This document shows positions 9,161 to 16,132 of a stretch of DNA of 27,999 nucleotides, one piece after another. The translations under genes and the position numbers were made by a program. The stretch comes from an uncultured Erysipelotrichaceae bacterium (GTDB taxonomy: Bacteria; Bacillota_I; Bacilli_A; RF39; UBA660): the NCBI GenBank assembly GCA_902783345.1, contig CACZQI010000065.1:1-27999 (forward strand). The letters run 5' to 3'. The notes under the pieces are model-generated. The model was not told the origin of the DNA and ran no database searches. It worked only from the letters and a program-made list of their open reading frames with translations. Numbering within the stretch: position 1 is the stretch's first letter; the number at the start of each line of letters is the position of its first letter.

Positions 9161-10009
9161 ATGAAAAGATTAAAAGTATTATCTACTAGTGCATTTTTAA
9201 TTGCTAGTATTTTACTCACAAGTCCTAAATATTATATGGAAGAAAATGTTAAGGAAGAAGATAAAAGTACTGATGATTATACTTATGAATATGTAGATGA
9301 AAGTTGTGATAATGAGGCTATTATTGAAGTAGAAAGCCCTGCTATAGAGCAAGCTAACGAACCTACTATAGAAGTACTACCTACACCAGTTGTTGATAAA
9401 TATGACTTTGCTTATGTTACTAAGGATAGTGCAATATATGATAGTTATCTTAATAAAATCGATAGTATAACTAAGTATCAAAAAGTTCTTGTTTTGAAAG
9501 ATGCGGGGGGGTATTCTAAAATTGAATATGGTGATGCTTCTCTAAAAAGTGGCTTTATAAGTAATGATAATATCAAAAGATTACCTAATACATTTATTGA
9601 AATTGATTTAAGTGATCAAAAAATTAGTATGTATATTGATGATAAAAAAGTATTAGAAAGCGTAATTGTTAGTGGTCGTGGTGATAAATACCCAACTAGT
9701 GAAGGAAGTTTTGATATATTTGCCATGGAAAGAAATACATATTTAAAAGGTTATAATCCTGATGGTTCCCTGCAATATTCTAGTTATGTAGATTATTGGA
9801 TGCCATTTAATGGTGGTGTTGGTTTACATGATGCTGAATATCATACCCATAGTGATGGTTTTAATCATGGATGGAGAGATGCATCAACATTTGGAGGCAC
9901 AACCTATGAATATAATGGTAGCCATGGATGTATAAATTTATTAAATGATACTGCTAAAACTATTTATGAAAATGCTTATATTGGTGAAAAAGTACTAGTA
10001 CATAAATAG
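9161..10009 (+). CDS. L,D-transpeptidase (YkuD family) with an SH3-like domain
   Basis: The 282-residue product is exported: a basic N-terminus and a hydrophobic stretch (about 6-21) form a signal or anchor, followed by an acidic low-complexity linker (27-80), an SH3-like wall-binding segment (about 82-140) and a YkuD domain (about 144-281). The catalytic motif SHGCIN is at residues 254-259 with Cys257 as nucleophile and an upstream GLHD at 221-224. The family forms 3-3 crosslinks in peptidoglycan or attaches proteins to it. The ATG follows AAAGGGGG. A run of seven G at 9505-9511, within an Ala-Gly-Gly-Tyr stretch of the SH3-like part, is unusual in this AT-rich sequence and could slip. The next gene is 54 nt downstream, without a clear terminator between. 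Confidence 0.93.
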   Translation: MKRLKVLSTSAFLIASILLTSPKYYMEENVKEEDKSTDDYTYEYVDESCDNEAIIEVESPAIEQANEPTIEVLPTPVVDKYDFAYVTKDSAIYDSYLNKIDSITKYQKVLVLKDAGGYSKIEYGDASLKSGFISNDNIKRLPNTFIEIDLSDQKISMYIDDKKVLESVIVSGRGDKYPTSEGSFDIFAMERNTYLKGYNPDGSLQYSSYVDYWMPFNGGVGLHDAEYHTHSDGFNHGWRDASTFGGTTYEYNGSHGCINLLNDTAKTIYENAYIGEKVLVHK

Positions 10010-10041
10010 TTTCTATTTTAAAAATAAAAAAATTATGTTAA

Positions 10042-10047
10042 TATAAT
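10042..10047 (+). promoter_or_regulatory. Possible -10 element before the thioredoxin-like gene
   Basis: A perfect TATAAT lies 16 nt before the ATG at 10064, but there is no recognisable -35 in the A-rich stretch upstream. Read-through from the transpeptidase gene is equally likely. Confidence 0.3.
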
Positions 10048-10063
10048 TTGTAGGTGGGTAAAT

Positions 10064-10549
10064 ATGAAAAATAAAAAGATGAAAAGTATTAAATATGAAA
10101 GTTCAGATACTAAAGAAGTTAGAAATTTAATTTTTATTGTGCTTGGTATTGCTGTAGTTTTAGTAGGTTTATATTTTTTAACTGCTAGAAGTATTAAAAG
10201 ACAAAATAATGCTAATATTACATTTGATTATAATATTTGCACAGTAGGTACAATGTTTAATAGGCCTTATGAAGAGTATTATGTATTCTTATATGGTAGT
10301 GATAATGAAAAGGCAAGTACTTATAAATCATTAGCAACTACTTATGCTAAAAAAGAAGGAGCTTTAAAAATTTACACTGTTGATTTAAATGCTAACTTAG
10401 ATAATAAATATTTAAGTGATAGTTCTAATACCAAACCTACAAAATCAAGTGAAGTAAAAATTAAGGATTCTGCTTTAGTACATATTAAAAATGGGCAAGT
10501 AGTAAATTACTATGAAACTGCATCTGATTATGAAAAAGTGTTAAAATAA
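10064..10549 (+). CDS. Membrane-anchored thioredoxin-like protein without CxxC
   Basis: The 161-residue product has a charged cytoplasmic N-terminus, one membrane helix (about 24-44) and an outer domain of about 110 residues. The pattern of that domain resembles a thioredoxin fold: a strand EYYVFLYGSDNEKAS where the CxxC site would be, a helix with TYAKKEG, a strand KIYTVDLN, and a late strand SALVHIKNGQVVNYYE like the cis-Pro and last strands of thioredoxins. The CxxC pair is replaced by residues without cysteine; the only Cys lies earlier (NICTVG). It is therefore unlikely to be an oxidoreductase and may be a structural or chaperone-like relative. The fold call is from pattern alone. The start follows TAGGTGGG. 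A terminator overlaps the stop. Confidence 0.75.
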   Translation: MKNKKMKSIKYESSDTKEVRNLIFIVLGIAVVLVGLYFLTARSIKRQNNANITFDYNICTVGTMFNRPYEEYYVFLYGSDNEKASTYKSLATTYAKKEGALKIYTVDLNANLDNKYLSDSSNTKPTKSSEVKIKDSALVHIKNGQVVNYYETASDYEKVLK

Positions 10550-10559
10550 CACTTTTTTT
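10533..10559 (+). terminator. Intrinsic terminator overlapping the end of the thioredoxin-like gene
   Basis: The 11-bp stem AAAAAGTGTTA (10533-10543) pairs with TAACACTTTTT (10547-10557) around an AAA loop and runs into further T. The last codons and the stop codon form the stem. Confidence 0.85.
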
Positions 10560-10575
10560 CGTTAATAAATAGACT

Positions 10576-10604
10576 TTATTAAACTCTTTTGATACAATTA
10601 TAAT
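10576..10604 (+). promoter_or_regulatory. Promoter before the S41 protease gene
   Basis: A perfect TATAAT (10599-10604) has a weak -35, TTATTA (10576-10581), at 17 bp. The expected start of transcription is only about 5 nt before the ATG at 10616. Confidence 0.5.
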
Positions 10605-10615
10605 GTGATGATAAT

Positions 10616-11812
10616 ATGAAGGATAAAGAATATAAAGTAACTACCTTTAAAATATGGGAAGTAATTGTAATTACATTAGTTTCATCTTTTATTATGAGTT
10701 TAAGTACTGGATATCTCATTTTTAGAAATAAAGAAGTTAATAATGTTAGCGATTCAAAAGCCCTTAATGAATTTGTATCTTCTTATAAAAAAATTGTTAG
10801 TAATTATTATGATGAAATAGATGAAAATGCTCTTGTTGATGCTGCAATTAACGGAATGCTTAAATATTTAGGAGATCCTTATACATCATATTTAGATGAA
10901 AGTAATACAAATGTTTTAACTAATTCTTTAAAAGGAACTTATGATGGTATTGGAATTTCAGTTAGTTCAAATGAGAATAATGAACTTGTAATTAGAACTG
11001 TTTTTGAAGATTCTCCAGCTGCTATAGCCGGTTTAGAAGAAAATGACATTATTGCCAAAATAAATGATAATGATTTAAAAGGTAAAACTTCTAGTGATGC
11101 AGTTACTTTAATTAAAGAAAGTAAAGATGCTCAAATTAAAATTGAAGTAAAAAGAAATGATGAAGTAAAAGTTTTTATGGTAGAAAAAAAGTCTTTATAT
11201 TTACCAGCAGTTTATGAAGAAATATTTAATCAAAATGATAAAAAAATTGGTTATTTATTGATTTCTAGTTTTTCTGACACAATTTATGAGCAATTTAAAA
11301 AGAAATTAAATAAATTAGAAGATAGCGGAATTGATAGTTTAATTATTGATTTAAGAAATAATACTGGTGGTTATTTAACAGGAGCTACTAGTATAGCGCA
11401 ACTTTTTTTAGAAAAAGATAAAGTAATTTATTCACTTCAAAGCAAATTAAAAAAAGAAGATGTTAAAGATGAAACAGAAGAAGCAAGAAACTATAAAGTA
11501 TATGTTTTGATAAATAATGGATCTGCTTCGGCATCAGAGGTTTTAGCAGCGGCTCTTAAATATAGTTATGGTGCAACTTTAGTAGGAACAACTTCTTTTG
11601 GTAAAGGTAAAGTTCAAAAGACAAGTACTTTAGCAGATGGAACAATGTTTAAATATACGAGTGCTAAGTGGCTTACACCTAATGGTGATTGTATTGATGA
11701 AGTAGGACTTAATCCTGATATTAATGTTGAATTAAGCGAAAAATACGAAAATGAACCTACTTTTGAAAATGATAATCAGGTGCAAACAGCAATTTATGAA
11801 TTAATAAAATAG
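10616..11812 (+). CDS. C-terminal processing peptidase (S41 family, CtpA/CtpB-like)
   Basis: This envelope serine protease of 398 residues has one N-terminal membrane anchor (about 15-36), a helical N-terminal segment with NGMLKYLGDPYTSYL typical of the family, a PDZ domain (about 106-190, GIGISV and SPAAIAGL) and the protease core. The Ser-Lys dyad is in place: Ser305 in GSASASE and Lys330 in FGKGKVQ, 25 residues apart as in E. coli Prc. NNTGGYL is the conserved loop before it. It lacks the C-terminal wall-binding domain found in some homologues. Relatives trim secreted or membrane proteins and wall enzymes. Only a weak ribosome site (GTGATGAT) precedes the ATG. It has its own promoter and terminator, so it is a one-gene unit. 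CtpA and CtpB cannot be told apart here. Confidence 0.93.
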   Translation: MKDKEYKVTTFKIWEVIVITLVSSFIMSLSTGYLIFRNKEVNNVSDSKALNEFVSSYKKIVSNYYDEIDENALVDAAINGMLKYLGDPYTSYLDESNTNVLTNSLKGTYDGIGISVSSNENNELVIRTVFEDSPAAIAGLEENDIIAKINDNDLKGKTSSDAVTLIKESKDAQIKIEVKRNDEVKVFMVEKKSLYLPAVYEEIFNQNDKKIGYLLISSFSDTIYEQFKKKLNKLEDSGIDSLIIDLRNNTGGYLTGATSIAQLFLEKDKVIYSLQSKLKKEDVKDETEEARNYKVYVLINNGSASASEVLAAALKYSYGATLVGTTSFGKGKVQKTSTLADGTMFKYTSAKWLTPNGDCIDEVGLNPDINVELSEKYENEPTFENDNQVQTAIYELIK

Positions 11813-11815
11813 TTT

Positions 11816-11845
11816 AAAGGTACATTTAAAGTGTACTTTTTATTT
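11816..11845 (+). terminator. Intrinsic terminator after the S41 protease gene
   Basis: AAAGGTACA (11816-11824) pairs with TGTACTTTT (11832-11840), with one G-U pair, around a 7-nt loop, followed by a T-rich run. Confidence 0.75.
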
Positions 11846-11882
11846 TGAAAATAAAAAATTTTAAAAAATGTTTTAAAATCAC

Positions 11883-11911
11883 TTGATAGAAAGAAAAATA
11901 TATTGCATAAT
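11883..11911 (+). promoter_or_regulatory. Sigma-A-type promoter for the dinD-like gene
   Basis: TTGATA (11883-11888) is separated by 17 bp from CATAAT (11906-11911). The leader is about 38 nt. No LexA box of the Bacillus type (GAAC-N4-GTTC) is seen nearby. Confidence 0.65.
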
Positions 11912-11955
11912 ACTTTTTATATGAAAGATAATTTCAAAGATAGGGGGAATAAGAA

Positions 11956-12783
11956 ATGAATGAAATTAAACTTCAAGAAAATATATTTGAAAGCATTAAA
12001 CATGAGGATGAGTTTGGTGAATTTTGGTATGCTAGGGAATTAATGCCGATACTTGAATATAATAAATGGCAAAATTTTCACAATGTTATCAAACTAGCTA
12101 TGGAAGCCTGCAAATTAAGTAATTATGATGTATCCGACCATTTTACCGAGGTCGGTAAAATGGTCCAAATAGGCTCTAATACTAAAAGAAAGATTAATGA
12201 CATTAAACTTACTCGTTATGCTTGTTATTTAATTATGCAAAATGCTGATCCTAGAAAAGAAACTGTAGCTCTTGGTCAAACATATTTTGCTATTCAAACC
12301 AGAAAGCAAGAATTAAGTGAAAAAGAGTATAGTCTCTTAACCGAGGATGAAAAAAGATTTTATCAAAGAAATTTAACTAGAAAAGGGAACTATTCTTTAA
12401 ACCAAACTGCTAAAAAGGCTGGAGTTAAAAACTTTGATAAATTTCATAATGCAGGATATAAAGGACTATATAATGGAGAAACAGCCGATGATATTGCTAA
12501 AAGAAAAGGCTTAAGATATCGAGAAGACATTTTAGATAATATGTGTAGTGAAGAACTAGTCGACAATTTATTTAGAATTGTTCAAACAGATGCTAAATTA
12601 AAAAGAGAAAACGTAGATAATGAATATACTGCAAATTCTGTTCATTATGAAGTCGGTAAAGAAGTAAGAAATAGCATCAAAAGATTAGGTGGAACAATGC
12701 CAGAGAACTTACCAACACCAGAAAAAAGTCTAAAAGAATTAGAAAAAGAGAATAAAAATAAACTATTAGATTTTATAAATTAA
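11956..12783 (+). CDS. dinD: DinD-like protein (BRO-N domain family)
   Basis: At 275 residues it has the full length of E. coli DinD (about 274) and follows it along the whole chain: FWYARELMPILEY, the DHFTEVGKMVQIGS segment (61-74), LTRYACYLIMQNADP, the GQTYFAIQTRKQEL helix, FHNAGYKGLYNG, KGLRYREDILDNM and the C-terminal GGTMPENLPTPE. In E. coli the gene is SOS-induced and the protein has been reported to inhibit RecA filaments; whether that holds here is unknown, and no LexA box is seen. The N-terminal half is related to the BRO-N fold of the truncated gene at 5.2 kb. The ATG follows AGGGGGAA. A 30-bp palindrome lies in codons 61-70, coded by several C/G-ending codons. It is a single-gene unit with its own promoter and terminator. 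Confidence 0.88.
   Translation: MNEIKLQENIFESIKHEDEFGEFWYARELMPILEYNKWQNFHNVIKLAMEACKLSNYDVSDHFTEVGKMVQIGSNTKRKINDIKLTRYACYLIMQNADPRKETVALGQTYFAIQTRKQELSEKEYSLLTEDEKRFYQRNLTRKGNYSLNQTAKKAGVKNFDKFHNAGYKGLYNGETADDIAKRKGLRYREDILDNMCSEELVDNLFRIVQTDAKLKRENVDNEYTANSVHYEVGKEVRNSIKRLGGTMPENLPTPEKSLKELEKENKNKLLDFIN
12136..12165. repeat. Perfect 30-bp palindrome inside the dinD-like gene
   Basis: GACCATTTTACCGA (12136-12149) and its exact reverse complement TCGGTAAAATGGTC (12152-12165) flank GG. It covers codons 61-70 (Asp-His-Phe-Thr-Glu-Val-Gly-Lys-Met-Val). With the preceding TCC the codons include GAC, ACC, GAG, GTC and GTC, unlike the usual A/T-ending choice here. RNA could form a 13-bp hairpin. 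No T-run follows. Confidence 0.93.
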
Positions 12784-12789
12784 GCATCA

Positions 12790-12816
12790 ATTATAAAAAC
12801 TTTTTATAATCTTTTT
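12790..12816 (+). terminator. Intrinsic terminator after the dinD-like gene
   Basis: ATTATAAAAA (12790-12799) and TTTTTATAAT (12801-12810) form an AT-only stem with a small loop, followed by CTTTTT. Confidence 0.6.
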
Positions 12817-12822
12817 GTTTTA

Positions 12823-12851
12823 TAGACATTTTACCTTAATTTTAGTAAAAT
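12823..12851 (+). promoter_or_regulatory. Promoter for the EcfA-like/truA operon
   Basis: TAGACA (12823-12828) is separated by 17 bp from TAAAAT (12846-12851), upstream of the GGGGG ribosome site. Confidence 0.55.
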
Positions 12852-12870
12852 TAAATTATGGGGGATGCTT

Positions 12871-13617
12871 ATGAAAACGATAGAATTTAAAAAATATGGC
12901 TTAACTATTAAATTAACAAATTTTATTAATATTGTAGGATCATATTCAAGTGGTAAAACGAGACTCTTAAAAAGTCTTATTAATCAATTAAATAATAGTG
13001 ATATTTTGATTGATGATAAACCAATAAGTACATATGATATTGATTTTTTGCGCAAAAATATTGCTGCTGTTTTAAAAACAAATGATTTTAAAACTGATTA
13101 TGTAAAAGAAGAACTATTATACTATCAAAAAGTTCTTAACATAAGTGATGATATAGCATACAAAAATATTGATAATTTTGTTAAATTTTTTGGTTTAGAA
13201 GATTTAATTGAAAGTAAAATAAAATACTTAACTGAGTATGAAAAAGCCTTTATTAAAATACTATCATTACTAATCATAAAACCTTCAGTTTTAGGAATAG
13301 ATGATTTATTAACCTATTTACCATATAATCAAAAGTTTAAACTATTAAAATACGCTAAAGAAAATAAAATTTGTATATTAAATGTTACTACTAATGCGGA
13401 AGAACTTCTTCTTGGCACTGATATTATTGTTTTAGATAACAATCATGTTATAGCTTATGATAAAACGGAAAAAATATTAGAAAGCGATATTTATTTAAAT
13501 AAAATTGGAATGAATGAACCATTTATTGTTGAAATAAGCACTAATTTAAATTACTATGATTTACTTAAAAAGAAATACTTTGATATGAATGCTTTAGTAG
13601 GTGAATTATGGAAATAA
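12871..13617 (+). CDS. Degenerate ABC ATPase, EcfA-like (copy 1)
   Basis: The 248-residue product resembles the energy-coupling-factor ATPases EcfA, which drive vitamin uptake together with EcfT and an S component. Walker A is intact (GSYSSGKT, 23-30). The rest of the catalytic set is eroded: the ABC signature LSGGQ reads LTEYE (120-124), Walker B reads LGIDDL with Asp instead of the catalytic Glu (145), the H-loop His is replaced (VTTN, about 172-175), and the Q-loop Gln is not evident. The C-terminal tail (GMNEPFIVEIS, then FDMNALVGELW) matches the EcfA C-terminal region, and the position before truA supports descent from ecfA. The ATG at 12871 is preferred over 12865, which abuts the GGGGG ribosome site. 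It may bind ATP but probably hydrolyses it poorly. Confidence 0.75.
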   Translation: MKTIEFKKYGLTIKLTNFINIVGSYSSGKTRLLKSLINQLNNSDILIDDKPISTYDIDFLRKNIAAVLKTNDFKTDYVKEELLYYQKVLNISDDIAYKNIDNFVKFFGLEDLIESKIKYLTEYEKAFIKILSLLIIKPSVLGIDDLLTYLPYNQKFKLLKYAKENKICILNVTTNAEELLLGTDIIVLDNNHVIAYDKTEKILESDIYLNKIGMNEPFIVEISTNLNYYDLLKKKYFDMNALVGELWK

Positions 13618-14222
13618 TGTATTCTAATTCTATTAATAATAATTATTTTAATAATAAATCTTTTCTTGGTTTTATTGGAGAAGCTAGTGATTTAACAACT
13701 ATTGTTAGTGAAATAAATGTAGTTAAACTAAAATTAAGTTTAAAAGTATCAAAATTAATTAAAAATATTGCTTATTTAGATATATTAGGGTTAGATTATA
13801 GTATTTTAAAAAGGAGAGTAAATACATTAAGTGATTGTGAATTAAAATTAGTTAAATTAATTTATATTTGTGAAAAACATCCTAATTTAGTTATTTTAAA
13901 TAATTTTGATTTAGGTTTTAACTATAAAAATAAATCTAAATTATCAAGATTTATTAAAACTATGAATGCAGAATATAAGATTAATTTTATTATTATTTCT
14001 AATGACCTTATATTCTTAAATAAAAATGTTAAACATGTTATTATTTCAAAAAATAAAATTATTAAATATCAAGGGGATTTAATTACCGCATTAAAACAGG
14101 GTTTAGTTGATAAACCACCAATTATTGAGTTTATTGATTTAGCCAATCAAGAAAAAGCAGGTATTGAATATACTTTAGATAGTAAAGAATTGTTAAAAGC
14201 AATTTATAGGAGTGTCTTTTAA
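13608..14222 (+). CDS. Degenerate ABC ATPase, EcfA-like (copy 2), lacking Walker A
   Basis: The 204-residue product reads as an even more eroded partner of the preceding protein. The Walker A site (GFIGEASD, about 21-28) lacks the Lys-Ser/Thr, the signature region reads TLSDCELKLVKL (about 73-84), the Walker B strand ends LVILNN with Asn for Asp, and the H-loop reads ISND instead of SHD. An EcfA-like C-terminal tail (PPIIEFIDLA, then LDSKELLKAIY) remains. It is about 70-80 residues shorter than a normal EcfA. The start overlaps the end of copy 1 by 10 bp (AGTAGGTG upstream), and truA follows directly after its stop, so the three are coupled. The frame is intact, so the protein is probably made and kept for a non-catalytic use. 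No ecfT is present. Confidence 0.65.
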   Translation: MEIMYSNSINNNYFNNKSFLGFIGEASDLTTIVSEINVVKLKLSLKVSKLIKNIAYLDILGLDYSILKRRVNTLSDCELKLVKLIYICEKHPNLVILNNFDLGFNYKNKSKLSRFIKTMNAEYKINFIIISNDLIFLNKNVKHVIISKNKIIKYQGDLITALKQGLVDKPPIIEFIDLANQEKAGIEYTLDSKELLKAIYRSVF

Positions 14223-14945
14223 ATGAGATATTTAGCCAAAATTAGTTATGATGGAAGTAAGTTTTATGGTTTCCAAAAGTTAAATAATCATAAAACTGTC
14301 CAAGAAGAGTTAGAAAAGGCTTTAACTAAGATTAATAAATCAGTTGTTTTAGTTAAAGGAGCAGGCAGAACTGATAAAGGAGTTCATGCTTTTAATCAAG
14401 GTATTTCTTTTGAATTAAATATAATAATAGATGTAGATAGTTTAAAAGAAGCTATGAATTCTCTTTTAGATCAAGGAATTTATGTCAATGAAATAAGAGA
14501 AATGCCTAATGATTTTCATGCTAGGTTTGATGCTTTAGAAAAAACATATCAATATGTAATTAATATGGGTGAGTATGATCCAATAGATAATGATTATATT
14601 TATAATTATGGTTATAAACTAAATGTTAATAAAATGAAAAAGGCTGCAAAATACTTAATTGGTCTTCATTCATATAAAGCATTTACTTCTGGCGAAAGAG
14701 ATAATTATAATAGCGTTATTTATAGTGTTAAACTAAAAAAGAAAAAAGATATATTATTAATAACTTTTAGAGGTAAAAGTTTCTATCGATATATGATAAG
14801 AAATATGGTAGGGGCTTTAATATTAGTTGGTAGTGGTAAAAAAGAGCCAGAAATTATTAAAGAAATGCTAGAAAAAGATAAAAAGAAATATAATTATATT
14901 ACGGTTCCATCAAATGGTCTTTATTTAGTAGATGTTAAATATTAA
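14223..14945 (+). CDS. truA: tRNA pseudouridine(38-40) synthase TruA
   Basis: The enzyme converts uridines 38-40 in the anticodon arm of tRNAs to pseudouridine. The 240-residue length is normal for the family. Key parts are the N-terminal YDGSKFYGFQ, the catalytic motif GAGRTDKGVHA with the nucleophilic Asp51, LPxDFHAR-like NDFHARFDA, the YxYxIN strand (TYQYVIN), and a C-terminal FYRYMIRNMVGAL segment. The ATG directly follows the TAA of the preceding EcfA-like gene, with GGAG at 14209-14212. In many Bacillota the order is ecfA1-ecfA2-ecfT-truA, so this is the expected place, minus ecfT. The acyltransferase gene follows 19 nt downstream in the same unit. Confidence 0.97.
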   Translation: MRYLAKISYDGSKFYGFQKLNNHKTVQEELEKALTKINKSVVLVKGAGRTDKGVHAFNQGISFELNIIIDVDSLKEAMNSLLDQGIYVNEIREMPNDFHARFDALEKTYQYVINMGEYDPIDNDYIYNYGYKLNVNKMKKAAKYLIGLHSYKAFTSGERDNYNSVIYSVKLKKKKDILLITFRGKSFYRYMIRNMVGALILVGSGKKEPEIIKEMLEKDKKKYNYITVPSNGLYLVDVKY

Positions 14946-14964
14946 AAAATGAAAGGGGTTATTT

Positions 14965-16059
14965 ATGACAAAAAAACATGAATATAATATTGACTTGCTT
15001 AGAATTTTGGCAATGCTTTTTATAGTTATTTTGCATTGCTTAGGGCATGGTGGTGTTTTAAGAAGTGTTCTTATTGATAGTAATAAATATAAAATAGTTT
15101 GGCTTTTAGAAGTATTCTGTTATAGTGCAGTTAATATTTTTGGTATTATTAGTGGCTATGTATCATACAAAGAGGAAGAAAGTAGAACTAAAATATCTAA
15201 TTATATAAGATTATGGTTAGAAGTTGTTTTTTATGCTTTTATAATTACTCTATGTTTAAAATACATAAATCCTGATATTGTAACATCAGATGATTTTAAA
15301 AAGAGCTTTTTCCCAGTAACTTTTAATACTTATTGGTATTTTACTGCTTATACAGGTTTATTTGCTTTTATGCCACTAATTAATAAAGCTATTAGACATT
15401 TAGATGAACAAATATTAAAGAAGATTTTTCTTGTATTTATTCTTTTGTTTTCATTTTGTGGAACCTTTGCCAATAGTTTAACATTAGGTGAAGGATATTC
15501 AGTTATCTGGCTAATAATCTTATACACAATAGGCGCGATAATTAAAAAATGTGATATTGGTAAAAAATTAAAGCCATTGCAAAGTTTATTATTTATTATA
15601 TCTTTAAATCTATTTACTTTAATTTATTTAATATATGGAAAAGAACATGATATTTGCGGATTAATTATTAATAATAAATTATTTATTAATTATACATCTC
15701 CAACAATATTAGGTGTAGGTATCTTAAATGTTTTATTATTTTCTAAAATAAAATTAAATAATTGGATGACTAAATTAACAAAATTTATTTCAACATCATC
15801 CTTTGCAATATATTTGTTAAATGAGCATTATTTAATAAGAAATAATTACATTCAAAATAGTTTTATACCTCTTGCATCAAAACATAGTTATGAAATTGTA
15901 TTTAAAGTTATTATATTCTCTTTAGCCTTTGTAATTCTAGCAATTATAATTGATAAAATAAGATATTATTTATTTAAACTTTTAAAAGTTGATAAATTAG
16001 CTATTTTTCTAGATAAAATAATATCTAAAATATTTAATAAACTTGCTAAAATAATTTAA
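14965..16059 (+). CDS. Acyltransferase-3 family membrane protein
   Basis: The 364-residue polytopic protein has about ten membrane helices and the start typical of acyltransferase 3 (OafA/WecH-type) proteins: NIDLLRILAMLFIVILHCLGHGG, with the conserved His at about residue 24 after the first helix, followed by ISGYVSYKE. These enzymes move acyl groups, often acetyl or succinyl, onto surface sugars or polymers. The donor and acceptor cannot be read from the sequence. It is last in the EcfA-like/truA unit but immediately precedes the polymer-synthesis genes at 16-28 kb, so modifying that polymer is a reasonable guess. The start follows AAAGGGG. A terminator lies after it. Confidence 0.88.
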   Translation: MTKKHEYNIDLLRILAMLFIVILHCLGHGGVLRSVLIDSNKYKIVWLLEVFCYSAVNIFGIISGYVSYKEEESRTKISNYIRLWLEVVFYAFIITLCLKYINPDIVTSDDFKKSFFPVTFNTYWYFTAYTGLFAFMPLINKAIRHLDEQILKKIFLVFILLFSFCGTFANSLTLGEGYSVIWLIILYTIGAIIKKCDIGKKLKPLQSLLFIISLNLFTLIYLIYGKEHDICGLIINNKLFINYTSPTILGVGILNVLLFSKIKLNNWMTKLTKFISTSSFAIYLLNEHYLIRNNYIQNSFIPLASKHSYEIVFKVIIFSLAFVILAIIIDKIRYYLFKLLKVDKLAIFLDKIISKIFNKLAKII

Positions 16060-16083
16060 AGTACTTTAAGTGCTTTTTCTTTT
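16058..16083 (+). terminator. Intrinsic terminator after the acyltransferase gene
   Basis: AAAGTAC (16058-16064) pairs with GTGCTTT (16070-16076), with one G-U pair, around a 5-nt loop, followed by a T-rich run. Confidence 0.6.
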
Positions 16084-16086
16084 ATT

Positions 16087-16115
16087 TTGCTAAAGTTTTA
16101 GTTCTTTGTTATAAT
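16087..16115 (+). promoter_or_regulatory. Promoter for the polymer-synthesis operon
   Basis: TTGCTA (16087-16092) is separated by 17 bp from a perfect TATAAT (16110-16115). The leader before the ATG at 16133 is short, with ribosome site AAGGTGA. Confidence 0.75.
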
Positions 16116-16132
16116 TAAAATGAAGGTGACTT

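Noticed and set aside
11830..11955. Search for an SOS (LexA) box before the dinD-like gene
   Set aside because: Nothing resembling GAAC-N4-GTTC or the E. coli CTGT-N8-ACAG box is seen, so SOS control is not claimed.
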